Assembly: GCA_965263375.1 (NCBI GenBank)
Contig: OZ253669.1
Location: forward strand, 3,224,001-3,288,000
DNA length: 64,000 bases
From: JAJFFW01 sp965263375
GTDB lineage: Bacteria > Pseudomonadota > Alphaproteobacteria > Caulobacterales > Parvularculaceae
Direction of reading: 5' to 3'
The position numbers and the translations under genes are program-made. Position 1 is the first letter of the stretch, and each line of letters begins with the position of its first letter. Positions 1 through 7,170 of this stretch are shown here, in pieces. The notes beneath the pieces were generated by a model, which saw only the letters and a program-made list of their open reading frames with translations, was not told the DNA's origin and did no database searches.

Positions 1-99
1 CTTAGCCCCACAGACAAAGGGGCCTATGATGCTGAGATTAGCGCCTGGGAAGCGATTCCAGCAAATCCTTCAGCGAATGAAATCTCGCCTGCATCTTAA
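1..99 (+). CDS. C-terminal end of a gene cut by the window start
   Basis: The first frame is open from base 1 to a TAA at 97-99 and encodes 32 residues ending NEISPAS. It is hydrophilic and rich in Ala, Ser and Pro. I do not recognise the family from so short a tail. Assignment as coding rests only on the uninterrupted frame at the window edge and on the palindromic repeat cluster that starts just after its stop, which is typical of a gene end. Confidence 0.4.
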   Translation, partial: LSPTDKGAYDAEISAWEAIPANPSANEISPAS

Positions 100-106
100 G
101 TCATGG

Positions 107-125
107 CCTCCAGCAGAGGTGGAGG
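107..125. repeat. Short hairpin, first direct copy (CCTCCA...TGGAGG)
   Basis: CCTCCA at 107-112 pairs with TGGAGG at 120-125 around a seven-base loop. The same core (CCTCCA, four variable bases, AGGTGGAGG, then TTTGA) recurs in the same orientation at 422-446. The two hairpins bracket the larger inverted repeat pair at 188-338. Confidence 0.55.
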
Positions 126-187
126 TTTGAAACGCTTCGCTTGGGACCGCCAGAGGTGGTCTTTGGATCAACGAGCGTCTCAGTTTT

Positions 188-234
188 CCTCCCCCGTTTC
201 ACGGGGGAGGTGTCGGCGAAGCCGGCGGAGGGGG
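188..234 (+). repeat. REP-like intergenic palindromic element, copy 1
   Basis: The element begins CCTCCCCCG TTTCA CGGGGGAGG (a nine-base perfect stem at 188-210), continues with a second GC-rich hairpin (TCGGC GAA GCCGG) and ends in GGAGGGGG. This two-hairpin plan is common between genes in alphaproteobacterial genomes. A second copy lies in opposite orientation 50 bp away. It could stabilise a transcript 3' end, terminate transcription, or be a REP element mobilised in trans by a RAYT transposase; no such transposase is in the window. Confidence 0.75.
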
Positions 235-284
235 CGAAACTGTGTCAAATTACTCAGGCCCATCATGATATCATAGACCGCATC

Positions 285-338
285 CCCCCTCCGATCCGCG
301 CCTTCCGCGCGGATCACCTCCCCCGCAAGCGAGGGAGG
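285..338 (-). repeat. REP-like intergenic palindromic element, copy 2 (inverted)
   Basis: Read on the minus strand, this starts CCTCCCTCG CTTG CGGGGGAGG, then carries a second hairpin (ATCCGCGC GGAA GGCGCGGAT) and ends CGGAGGGGG. It has the same architecture as the element at 188-234 but points the other way, giving a head-to-head REP pair. The second hairpin is longer than in copy 1 and compensatory changes keep it paired, so RNA or single-strand structure appears to be under selection. Confidence 0.75.
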
Positions 339-421
339 AAAAACCGCCAACTGTAGATTTTAACAAGCTGATAACGCAGACAAACTGCGGTCTCCTAACT
401 ACACTGTAGAACGCGTCCAAT

Positions 422-440
422 CCTCCACCGAAGGTGGAGG
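422..440. repeat. Short hairpin, second direct copy (CCTCCACC GAA GGTGGAGG)
   Basis: A perfect eight-base stem with a GAA loop. Together with 107-125 it flanks the REP pair. The rest of 100-560 holds no convincing gene; the only other candidate signal is the ribosome binding site of the next gene near 548-552. Confidence 0.55.
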
Positions 441-560
441 TGTTTGATGGAATAATTAATATGAGCATGCGGCGCCCGGTCGCCCTTGAGCATTCTTTTT
501 CAATGCCCCGCGATGCCTACATACTCCGTATAGATGATTTCTATAATAGGAGAGATGATA

Positions 561-1073
561 ATGGATGCGCGGGTTGCTGTTAACAATATCAGTAAAACTC
601 CATGTCCTGAAAAAGATGCGAGCCGCGTAATTGGCCTGCCTCAATCGGCTGCTGCTCTCGCCTATGCTGGCGCGCTGCCCCCTATCATCGCCGCAATGCT
701 GGTTGCATTGCGTCCTGATACTCTTGCAGGGCCCGCACTGAATTTTATGATCCTGTATGGCGGCGCTTTAATCGCGTTTTTTGGCGGTGTTCGCTGGGGC
801 GTTGCCGTTATGCACGCGAAAGGACCAACCTTTCGAAGTTTGCTAGGAGGAATTATCCCTCTCGCCTACGCCATTCCGATCTTCGCTCTTGAGGGAACCA
901 CGCTTCGTCTTTGCATGATCGCTGCGGCTTTACCAGTTCTCTTGATTGATGACCTGAACGCCACGGCGCGGGGCAGCGGGGCCCCAGACTGGTATCTCGG
1001 CGTGCGCGCACCGTTGACAATCTTGATGGAAGTGGCCTTTGTAATGGCTTTAGCAGCGCAATTAACTATTTAA
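561..1073 (+). CDS. DUF3429 family integral membrane protein
   Basis: A 170-residue protein with about four to five hydrophobic segments. The stretch YAGALPPIIAAML, followed by LYGGALIAFFGGVRWGVA, is the DUF3429 hallmark (a glycine-rich pair of helices with a conserved GGVRWG). The family is inner-membrane and functionally uncharacterised; nothing nearby suggests a partner. Start choice: in-frame ATGs lie at 534, 555 and 561; AGGAG at 548-552 is eight bases from 561 and only two from 555, so 561 is preferred. The gene stands alone between the repeat cluster and the alcohol dehydrogenase. Confidence 0.8.
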   Translation: MDARVAVNNISKTPCPEKDASRVIGLPQSAAALAYAGALPPIIAAMLVALRPDTLAGPALNFMILYGGALIAFFGGVRWGVAVMHAKGPTFRSLLGGIIPLAYAIPIFALEGTTLRLCMIAAALPVLLIDDLNATARGSGAPDWYLGVRAPLTILMEVAFVMALAAQLTI

Positions 1074-1215
1074 ATCAAGCCCCTATGCGTATGCGGGCTT
1101 GAACTCACATCTTCGATAAAGCGAACAAAACTGCGCAACCAGCTGGTGTCGCCCCCATAATGGCGCCAATTTGATGTTGGACGCCATCAAAGGCGGTTGA
1201 AGGCAGCAAAAAACC

Positions 1216-2364
1216 ATGGCCCCATTTAGCTTCAATACAGTCCCGCAGATACAGTTTGAAACTGGTGCAAGCGCGCGCCTTGGGGACATCGTAAAACCAC
1301 TCATGCGCCGCCCCTTTCTGGTAACCGACAAAGGTGTTCTCGCTGCAGGGCTGTTGAATGACGCCATAAAGAGCCTTCGCGCCGAAGGGCTAGATGTTTA
1401 TATTGATGACGAAGTAGAGCCAGACCCGCCGGTCACCCTTGTCAAAAAAGCAGCAGAAAAAGCACGCGTCCATAAAGCCGACGGCGTTATTGGTTTCGGC
1501 GGCGGATCGTCTATGGACACTGCAAAGATAATTTCGGCGCTTATCAATTCAAACCAACCCCTTGAAGAGATGATCGGCGTCGATGCACTCAGTGGAGAAC
1601 GCGCCCCACTTATCTTGATACCGACCACCGCTGGCACCGGGTCCGAGGTGACAGCTATAGCAGTCGTCACCACACAAGATGATCAAAAAGCCGGCATCGT
1701 TTCAAATAAGATGTATGCTGATATAGCCATTTTAGATGCAAGCTTAACGCTCACTGCGCCGCGCCACGTAACAGCGGCGACAGGCATTGACGCTATGGTT
1801 CACGCCATAGAAGCTTACACATCTAAAATAAAGAAAAATCCAATATCTAACGCTTTAGCGAAGGAAGCTTTGAGGCTTCTGTCAAACAATTTACTGGCCG
1901 CCTGCGAAACACCAGATGATATAAAAACCAGAGAGAATATGTTACTCGGCGCGATGCTTGCTGGCCAGGCGTTTTCCAATGCCCCAGTCGCCGCGGTGCA
2001 CGCAATGGCTTATCCGCTCGGCGCACATTTTCATATTCCGCATGGACTTTCTAATGCTTTAATGCTCGCGCCCGTATTACGCTTTAACGCGCCGATCGCC
2101 GCCCAACACTATGCGGAACTTGGAGATGTTATCGGCGCAAACGCAACAGGTGGGTTTCAAGAACGTGCTGACGCCTTTGTTTCGAAGCTAACAACACTTT
2201 GCGCTTCGGCGGGCGGACCGCAACGTTTAACCGATGTCGGCGTGTCGCATAATGACCTGCCGCGCTTGGCAAAAGATGTGATGAAAATTGACCGCCTACT
2301 GCAAAACAACCCTCGCGCCATGACCTATGACGACGCCTTACGGCTTTATCATGAAGTGTTATGA
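1216..2364 (+). CDS. Iron-containing (group III) alcohol dehydrogenase
   Basis: A 382-residue enzyme of the Fe-ADH family, which interconverts alcohols and aldehydes with NAD(P). The N-terminal Rossmann-like half has the dinucleotide motif GGGSSMDTAK near residues 95-104 and the PTTAGTGSEVT loop near 136-146. The C-terminal helical half carries the metal ligands: Asp192 and His196 in GIDAMVHAIE, His262 in AVHAMAYPLG and His276 in HIPHG. All four are present, so it should be active. Length is normal for the family. Substrate cannot be read from sequence. A thioesterase and an enoyl-CoA hydratase follow on the same strand, suggesting a role in aldehyde or acyl-CoA metabolism, though only the thioesterase is close (28 bp). 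Confidence 0.92.
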   Translation: MAPFSFNTVPQIQFETGASARLGDIVKPLMRRPFLVTDKGVLAAGLLNDAIKSLRAEGLDVYIDDEVEPDPPVTLVKKAAEKARVHKADGVIGFGGGSSMDTAKIISALINSNQPLEEMIGVDALSGERAPLILIPTTAGTGSEVTAIAVVTTQDDQKAGIVSNKMYADIAILDASLTLTAPRHVTAATGIDAMVHAIEAYTSKIKKNPISNALAKEALRLLSNNLLAACETPDDIKTRENMLLGAMLAGQAFSNAPVAAVHAMAYPLGAHFHIPHGLSNALMLAPVLRFNAPIAAQHYAELGDVIGANATGGFQERADAFVSKLTTLCASAGGPQRLTDVGVSHNDLPRLAKDVMKIDRLLQNNPRAMTYDDALRLYHEVL

Positions 2365-2392
2365 TCTTAAAAATTAGTATAGTGACTACAAA

Positions 2393-2827
2393 ATGACAAG
2401 ACCGGCCCCCAAAGCACGTACTGACTATCCCCATTTCATGCCGATACAAACAAGGTGGGCGGATAATGATATTTATGGTCACGTTAATAACGTCGTGTAC
2501 TATTCATATTTCGACACGGTTGTGAACGCGTATCTCATCAATGCTGGCGCTTTAGACATTCATAACGGCGAAACAATTGGATTGGTCGTTGAAACGAATT
2601 GCCGATATTTTGCGCCAATAGAGTTTCCCCAAAATCTTGAGGGGGGGGTGCGCGTTGCGCATATGGGAAACTCGTCCGTGCGATATGAGATCGGTATTTT
2701 TGTCGCCGGTGAGGACGCTCCAGCCGCAGAAGGCTATTTCGTCCATGTCTATGTGGACCGCCAAACCCGCAAAGCCGAGCCCCTCCCCGAACCATTACGT
2801 CGTGCATTGGCGCCAATTTTAATATAA
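2393..2827 (+). CDS. Acyl-CoA thioesterase, 4HBT hotdog fold (YbgC/FadM type)
   Basis: A 144-residue single-domain hotdog protein. The motif TRWADNDIYGHVNNVVYYSY near residues 20-39 is the 4HBT signature: the Asp activates water for thioester hydrolysis and the GHVNN loop caps the central helix. Family members hydrolyse acyl-CoAs in the cytoplasm as tetramers. It starts 28 bp after the alcohol dehydrogenase and is probably cotranscribed with it. Length is typical. Which acyl chain it prefers is not visible. Confidence 0.9.
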   Translation: MTRPAPKARTDYPHFMPIQTRWADNDIYGHVNNVVYYSYFDTVVNAYLINAGALDIHNGETIGLVVETNCRYFAPIEFPQNLEGGVRVAHMGNSSVRYEIGIFVAGEDAPAAEGYFVHVYVDRQTRKAEPLPEPLRRALAPILI

Positions 2828-2927
2828 AATGCTAAAGACCGATTCTCCAAAGCGGATTGGTCAAACTCTTATTATTCGGCGAAAAAAGAAGCGACTGAAC
2901 TAGTTAGGCGCTTCTAAGAGAAAACAC

Positions 2928-3728
2928 ATGAACGACACCAGCCTTCTGTTAACCACTGACCATCGGGGCGTCGCGCGCATTACGTTAAATCGGCCGGCCG
3001 TTCGTAATGCCTTTAACGAAGAAATGGTGAGCAAGCTTTGCGACTTGATCGGGACGCTAAACGCCAATGAAGATATCCGCGTCATTGTTATCACTGGTGC
3101 AGGAGAGGCGTTTTGCGCCGGTGAAGACGTCAACATGATGCGCCAATATGCAGAAGAAGAAGACCCGCAACATAGAGATGACACACGCCGATTAGCCCAT
3201 ATGTTGCGGGCAATATACGAAAGCGGAAAACCCATCATTGCACGTGTGAACGGTGCCACTTATGGCTGTGGCATTGGGCTTGTCGCCGCGTGCGATATCG
3301 CGATCGCCGCCGAGAGCAGCACCTTTAGTCTTTCTGAAGTACGCCTCGGCGTAATCCCCGCCGTTAGTTCCCCCTATGTTGTGCGCGCCATCGGCCCGCG
3401 CCCTTCACGCAGATATTTTATGACCGGCGAAAAATTCACAGCGGCGACAGCGCTTTCATTAGGGCTGTTACACTCATGGGCGCCTGATAACGCCCTTGAT
3501 GCGAGCGTTGATGAAATCATTGATAACCTATTGCTCGGCGGCCCAAATGCACAACTTGCAGCTAAGGATTTGATACGAACAGTCGCGTATCACCCGATTA
3601 ACAATGCTATCACGGAAGATACAGCAGGACTAATCTCGAAAATTCGCGTCACCAGAGAAGCGAAGGAAGGCCTGACAGCGTTTATGGAAAAACGGTCACC
3701 ATCGTGGGTTACTAAAGACCAAGACTAA
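2928..3728 (+). CDS. Enoyl-CoA hydratase/isomerase family protein
   Basis: A 266-residue crotonase-fold enzyme. The oxyanion-hole segments are visible: AFCAGEDVNMM near 61-71 and NGATYGCGIGL near 108-118. The second catalytic acid of the rat mitochondrial hydratase is matched by Glu137 in LSEVRLGVIP, but the first acid position falls in GCGIGL and is not acidic, so this may be an isomerase, a hydrolase or a specialised hydratase rather than a classic beta-oxidation hydratase. Start ATG at 2928 follows AAGAGA. It lies 100 bp after the thioesterase and is followed by a convergent gene set. Confidence 0.88.
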   Translation: MNDTSLLLTTDHRGVARITLNRPAVRNAFNEEMVSKLCDLIGTLNANEDIRVIVITGAGEAFCAGEDVNMMRQYAEEEDPQHRDDTRRLAHMLRAIYESGKPIIARVNGATYGCGIGLVAACDIAIAAESSTFSLSEVRLGVIPAVSSPYVVRAIGPRPSRRYFMTGEKFTAATALSLGLLHSWAPDNALDASVDEIIDNLLLGGPNAQLAAKDLIRTVAYHPINNAITEDTAGLISKIRVTREAKEGLTAFMEKRSPSWVTKDQD

Positions 3729-3824
3729 GTCAAAACCCGTCCCAAACACTCACCATCCCTTATCGCACCGCCAATCATTGTGCTATTGGCTTTTAATAAC
3801 GGCTTGTGAGCTTTCTATATGTGG

Positions 3825-3971
3825 TCAGTCACAGTAAGATAGTCTTCCATAAGCTTCCGTTAAATCAGCGTCGGTGCTGATCCCGCGGTCTTCCCCGTTA
3901 AGATGACGACACGGATCATCCCGTTCGATTTTTGAATATAAACTCCTGGTTCTGATATTTTTTTCGCTCAT
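3825..3971 (-). CDS. Possible 48-residue protein coupled to the racemase gene
   Basis: The minus-strand ATG at 3971-3969 overlaps the TGA stop of the upstream racemase gene (3970-3968) as ATGA, the usual arrangement for translational coupling. The frame runs 48 codons to a TGA at 3827-3825. The product begins MSEKNIRTRSLYSK and ends GRLSYCD; it is hydrophilic, rich in Asp, Glu and Arg, has two cysteines and no membrane segment. I recognise no family. It is short enough to be chance, so the case rests on the stop-start overlap and the open frame. Confidence 0.35.
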   Translation of the reverse strand: MSEKNIRTRSLYSKIERDDPCRHLNGEDRGISTDADLTEAYGRLSYCD

Positions 3972-5071
3972 TTGTTATCAACGACAATACCAGTATCGAC
4001 CCAATCACTGATCGTATCTTCGCCAACGCCCGCCTCGCGCAGCAAATGGCGCGCATCTACACCTTTTGTCGGGACTTGTGTATCAACCGTGCACGTGCTT
4101 TGCTGGAACACAGGGGCTTGCCCCGCCATAGTGACGTCGTCATTGATAACCAATGATTGCCGCGCCATGTTCTGCGGATGATTTACAGCCTCCGTATAAT
4201 CCAAAACCGGCGTGACGCACGTATCTGTGCCGTCAAAAACCTCCGCCCATGTATCGCGGGTTTTCGCGGCGAAAGTCTTCGTTAGCAATTCATGTTGGGC
4301 GGGCCATTTTGCAAAATCATTTTGCCCACCATATTCCTCGGTTGAAATCTGAAGAAGTTTCAGCATTTCATCAAAAAATTGCGGCTCGATACAACCGACC
4401 GCCATAAATAATTCATCCGCAGTTCGATAACAACGATAATAAGGCGCGCCCCCATCCAATAGATTGCGCTGCCGCTCAGGCGACCATTGTTTTAGAGAAG
4501 CGAATGAGTGAACGATTCCCATCATTGAATTTACGCCGTCAATGATTGCAGCATCGACCACCTCGCCCTCTCCGGTTTTTTGCGCTTTCAACAAACCAGC
4601 CAACAGCCCTGTCAACAAAAAGAGGGAACCCCCGCCAAAATCACCAACAAGGTTTAAGGGCGGCGGCGGCGTGCGGTCCGCAGCGCCCATAGCCGCAAGT
4701 GCGCCCGTGATCGAAATGTAGTTGATATCGTGACCTGCAACAGACGCCCACGGACCGGTTTGCCCCCACCCTGTCATGCGACCGTAAACGAGTTTCTGAT
4801 TGACCGCGTGACAAGCCTTGGGCCCGACGCCAAGCCGCTCTGCGACGCCGGGGCGCAATCCTTCTATCAGAATATCGGCGTCTTTTATCAAGGTTAGCAC
4901 AACATTCGCCGCACCATCCTTACGCAGATCCACAGCAATCGATCGTTTACCGCGGTTGTGCGCTAGATATACATCCGCCCCCGGCCTATCAACGAGAATT
5001 ACCTCAGCACCCATATCAGCCAGCAACTGTCCGCAATATGGCGCCGGACCAAGACCGGCTAACTCCACCAC
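3968..5071 (-). CDS. Alpha-methylacyl-CoA racemase (family III CoA-transferase fold)
   Basis: A CaiB/BaiF-fold enzyme; the residues fit alpha-methylacyl-CoA racemase, which epimerises 2-methylacyl-CoA so branched chains can enter beta-oxidation. Visible are GHDINYISITGAL (His/Asp base pair near residue 114), NLVGDFGGGSLF (Asp near 144) and VGCIEPQFF (Glu), matching the catalytic His126, Asp156 and Glu241 of the M. tuberculosis enzyme. The start is a problem. The family begins about nine residues before VVELAGLGP, and those residues (SAGILAGVK) are encoded upstream, but no ATG, GTG or TTG lies in frame between the preceding stop (5179-5177) and the GTG at 5071. The coordinates use that GTG; the real N-terminus is probably longer. 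See findings. It follows nitronate monooxygenase in one operon. Confidence 0.85.
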   Translation of the reverse strand: MVELAGLGPAPYCGQLLADMGAEVILVDRPGADVYLAHNRGKRSIAVDLRKDGAANVVLTLIKDADILIEGLRPGVAERLGVGPKACHAVNQKLVYGRMTGWGQTGPWASVAGHDINYISITGALAAMGAADRTPPPPLNLVGDFGGGSLFLLTGLLAGLLKAQKTGEGEVVDAAIIDGVNSMMGIVHSFASLKQWSPERQRNLLDGGAPYYRCYRTADELFMAVGCIEPQFFDEMLKLLQISTEEYGGQNDFAKWPAQHELLTKTFAAKTRDTWAEVFDGTDTCVTPVLDYTEAVNHPQNMARQSLVINDDVTMAGQAPVFQQSTCTVDTQVPTKGVDARHLLREAGVGEDTISDWVDTGIVVDNK

Positions 5072-5176
5072 TTTAACACCGGCTAATATGCCTGCACTAT
5101 TCTCAACAGGCTGCTCCGTCTCAAAAACGCTGACCTCGCATTCTTGTCTATTGCTGATCGCTTCTGCTGGGCCAAT

Positions 5177-6157
5177 TTACGCTTTGAATGACAAAAGTCG
5201 CTCACCAATTAATGCTTCAGCTTGCGTCATAATCCGGTCCATCAGCTCTTGCACCGTCGGAATATCGTCAATCAATCCGGCGACCATCCCACAGGACCAC
5301 GCGCCCGCATCCATGTCGCCTTCCAACATTATTCTCGGATAAACGCCAGCCACTTCTTCAATGATGTCTTCGAATTTTAGATCCGCGCCAAGTTTGCGCT
5401 CTTTTTCCAAAAGACGCTCAACCGCCTCATTGCTCAAAACACGTTCCGTATTACGCAGCGGCCGCATAACAAGGCGCGTGTCAAGTTCGCTCGCCGCAAC
5501 CAGAGCCGCTTTCACATTTTCGTGGACGGGCGCTTCTTTCGTGGCGATAAATCGTGTTCCCATATTCATTCCCTCAGCGCCGAGGGCAAGCGAGGCCACG
5601 AGTGAGCGACCATCCGCCATACCGCCAGATGAAACAAAAGGAATTTCTAATTCATCCGCCGCACGCGGCAACAAGATCATATTTGGAATATCGTCTTCAC
5701 CAGGATGACCGCCGCACTCAAACCCATCAACGGAAACAGCATCACAGCCAATTGACTGTGCTTTAAGGGCATGCCGTACACTCGTACATTTGTGAATGAC
5801 TTTTATGCCAGCGTCTTTCAAAAACGGAAGTACTTGTTGCGGGTTTCTGCCAGCTGTTTCAACAACCTTCACACCGCCTTCGATAATCGATTTTACATAT
5901 CCAGGGTAATCAGGTTGGTTTACAGTCGGTAAAAACGTTAAGTTCACCCCAAAAGGCTTGTCGGTCATGTCCTTACATTTCGCGATTTCGTTCGCAAGAT
6001 CACCAGCGGACTTTTGTGTCAATCCTGTGATAACGCCAAGACCGCCAGCATTGGATACCGCGGCAGCCAACTCTGCAAACCCGACATAGTGCATACCACC
6101 CTGAATAATTGGGCGTTCAATCCCAAGCATTTCAGTAATTTTCGTTTTCAGCGCCAT
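5177..6157 (-). CDS. Nitronate monooxygenase (2-nitropropane dioxygenase-like)
   Basis: A 326-residue FMN-dependent TIM-barrel enzyme. The N-terminus IERPIIQGGMHYVG is the family's FMN-binding start; SVDGFECGGHPGED holds the catalytic His of class I nitronate monooxygenases, and FVSSGGMADGRSL followed by LGAEGMNMGTRF are the phosphate-binding loops. It oxidises alkyl nitronates such as propionate 3-nitronate. GGAG lies seven bases before the ATG. It shares an operon and a reading frame with the racemase gene downstream. Some family members act on other flavin-linked substrates, so exact substrate is inferred. Confidence 0.9.
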   Translation of the reverse strand: MALKTKITEMLGIERPIIQGGMHYVGFAELAAAVSNAGGLGVITGLTQKSAGDLANEIAKCKDMTDKPFGVNLTFLPTVNQPDYPGYVKSIIEGGVKVVETAGRNPQQVLPFLKDAGIKVIHKCTSVRHALKAQSIGCDAVSVDGFECGGHPGEDDIPNMILLPRAADELEIPFVSSGGMADGRSLVASLALGAEGMNMGTRFIATKEAPVHENVKAALVAASELDTRLVMRPLRNTERVLSNEAVERLLEKERKLGADLKFEDIIEEVAGVYPRIMLEGDMDAGAWSCGMVAGLIDDIPTVQELMDRIMTQAEALIGERLLSFKA

Positions 6158-6214
6158 TTATTGTCTCCATATCTTGCATAGACTCTGCTGCCTACAATTA
6201 CGGTCAGCAGACCA

Positions 6215-6220
6215 ATTATA
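6215..6220 (-). promoter_or_regulatory. Candidate -10 element for the nitronate monooxygenase operon
   Basis: TATAAT on the minus strand, about 60 bp before the ATG at 6157. The hexamer 17 bp upstream (TGATCA) matches the -35 consensus at only three positions, so this is a weak call. The rest of 6158-6446 shows no gene. Confidence 0.3.
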
Positions 6221-6446
6221 AAGATGGACCTAAGCGTTGATCACATATAGGATTTAGCCCCACCGAGTGAAACACGTCCATGATCCATGATAGGTCAGGT
6301 GATATCTGTAACCTAAAGATCAGTGTAACAGACGCAATAACAGAACGCAGTTCAATTCGTCATTATTGTCGGCTTGATTGTCGACTTGCCAGTTTATTCC
6401 GCAATCAAGAAAATATTAGGCCCGCTATTGCGCGATAACGCAAAAC

Positions 6447-7088
6447 TTAAACACTGGTTATGGAAATCGGTTTTCCAATGCCGCTCTTTGGGCCATCCCC
6501 GCTAATGAAATGATCGGCCTCATACCCATCCCCCTCAGAACGAAGGCGAATGACGACATTATTAGGTTGGCTGGTGTTAATTACGACATCTTGGGGCAAC
6601 TCAAGCAAAGTATATAACATGGCGCGAGCAATCATGCCGTGGGACACGATCGCAATACGCTCATGTTCTTGCGCCAATATCTCTTCTAAAAATGGGCGAG
6701 AGCGGGCGATCATATCGGGAAAATTCTCGCAGTTTGGTCCTCGATAGTTAAAGCGATCAGCTTCATAAGCCGCCCATTCGTGCGCCCATTTGACTTTTAC
6801 ATCTGAGCGCAAGTGACCAGACCAATCCCCGCAGTCCCATTCCTTTAGACGCGCATCATGATCATAGTCCATGTCGAGCGTCTTGCAGATAATTCTTGCT
6901 GTCATATCTGTACGGCGCAACGGCGAAGCATAGACCTTATCCACCCCAAGTCGCGCCAACAGTCGTCCATGACTTTCAGCTTGCTTGATACCAATTTCGT
7001 TTAAGTCCGATTCCCATTGGCCCTGCATACGTCCCGCCGCATTCCAATAGGTTTGGCCATGGCGCACAAAATATAGTATTTTCAACAT
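6447..7088 (-). CDS. Histidine phosphatase family protein
   Basis: A 213-residue member of the phosphoglycerate mutase-like superfamily. LYFVRHGQTYWNAAGRMQG carries the phospho-accepting His in RHG; YASPLRRTDMTA holds the second Arg, and IVSHGMIARA the second catalytic His. It may be a broad phosphatase or a cofactor-dependent mutase. An ATG at 7088 preceded by GGGGGGG is preferred to the ATG at 7103 because the protein then begins directly with the beta-strand of the RHG motif. It lies between the acyl-CoA dehydrogenase and the nitronate monooxygenase on the same strand, 68 bp after the former, so it may be cotranscribed with the dehydrogenase. Confidence 0.88.
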   Translation of the reverse strand: MLKILYFVRHGQTYWNAAGRMQGQWESDLNEIGIKQAESHGRLLARLGVDKVYASPLRRTDMTARIICKTLDMDYDHDARLKEWDCGDWSGHLRSDVKVKWAHEWAAYEADRFNYRGPNCENFPDMIARSRPFLEEILAQEHERIAIVSHGMIARAMLYTLLELPQDVVINTSQPNNVVIRLRSEGDGYEADHFISGDGPKSGIGKPISITSV

Positions 7089-7170
7089 AGCCCCCCCATG
7101 CAAGGCACAATAAAACCGCCAAATGCAACCAAAACATTTGACGGTTAAACATTTTAAAACGCTATACCCC

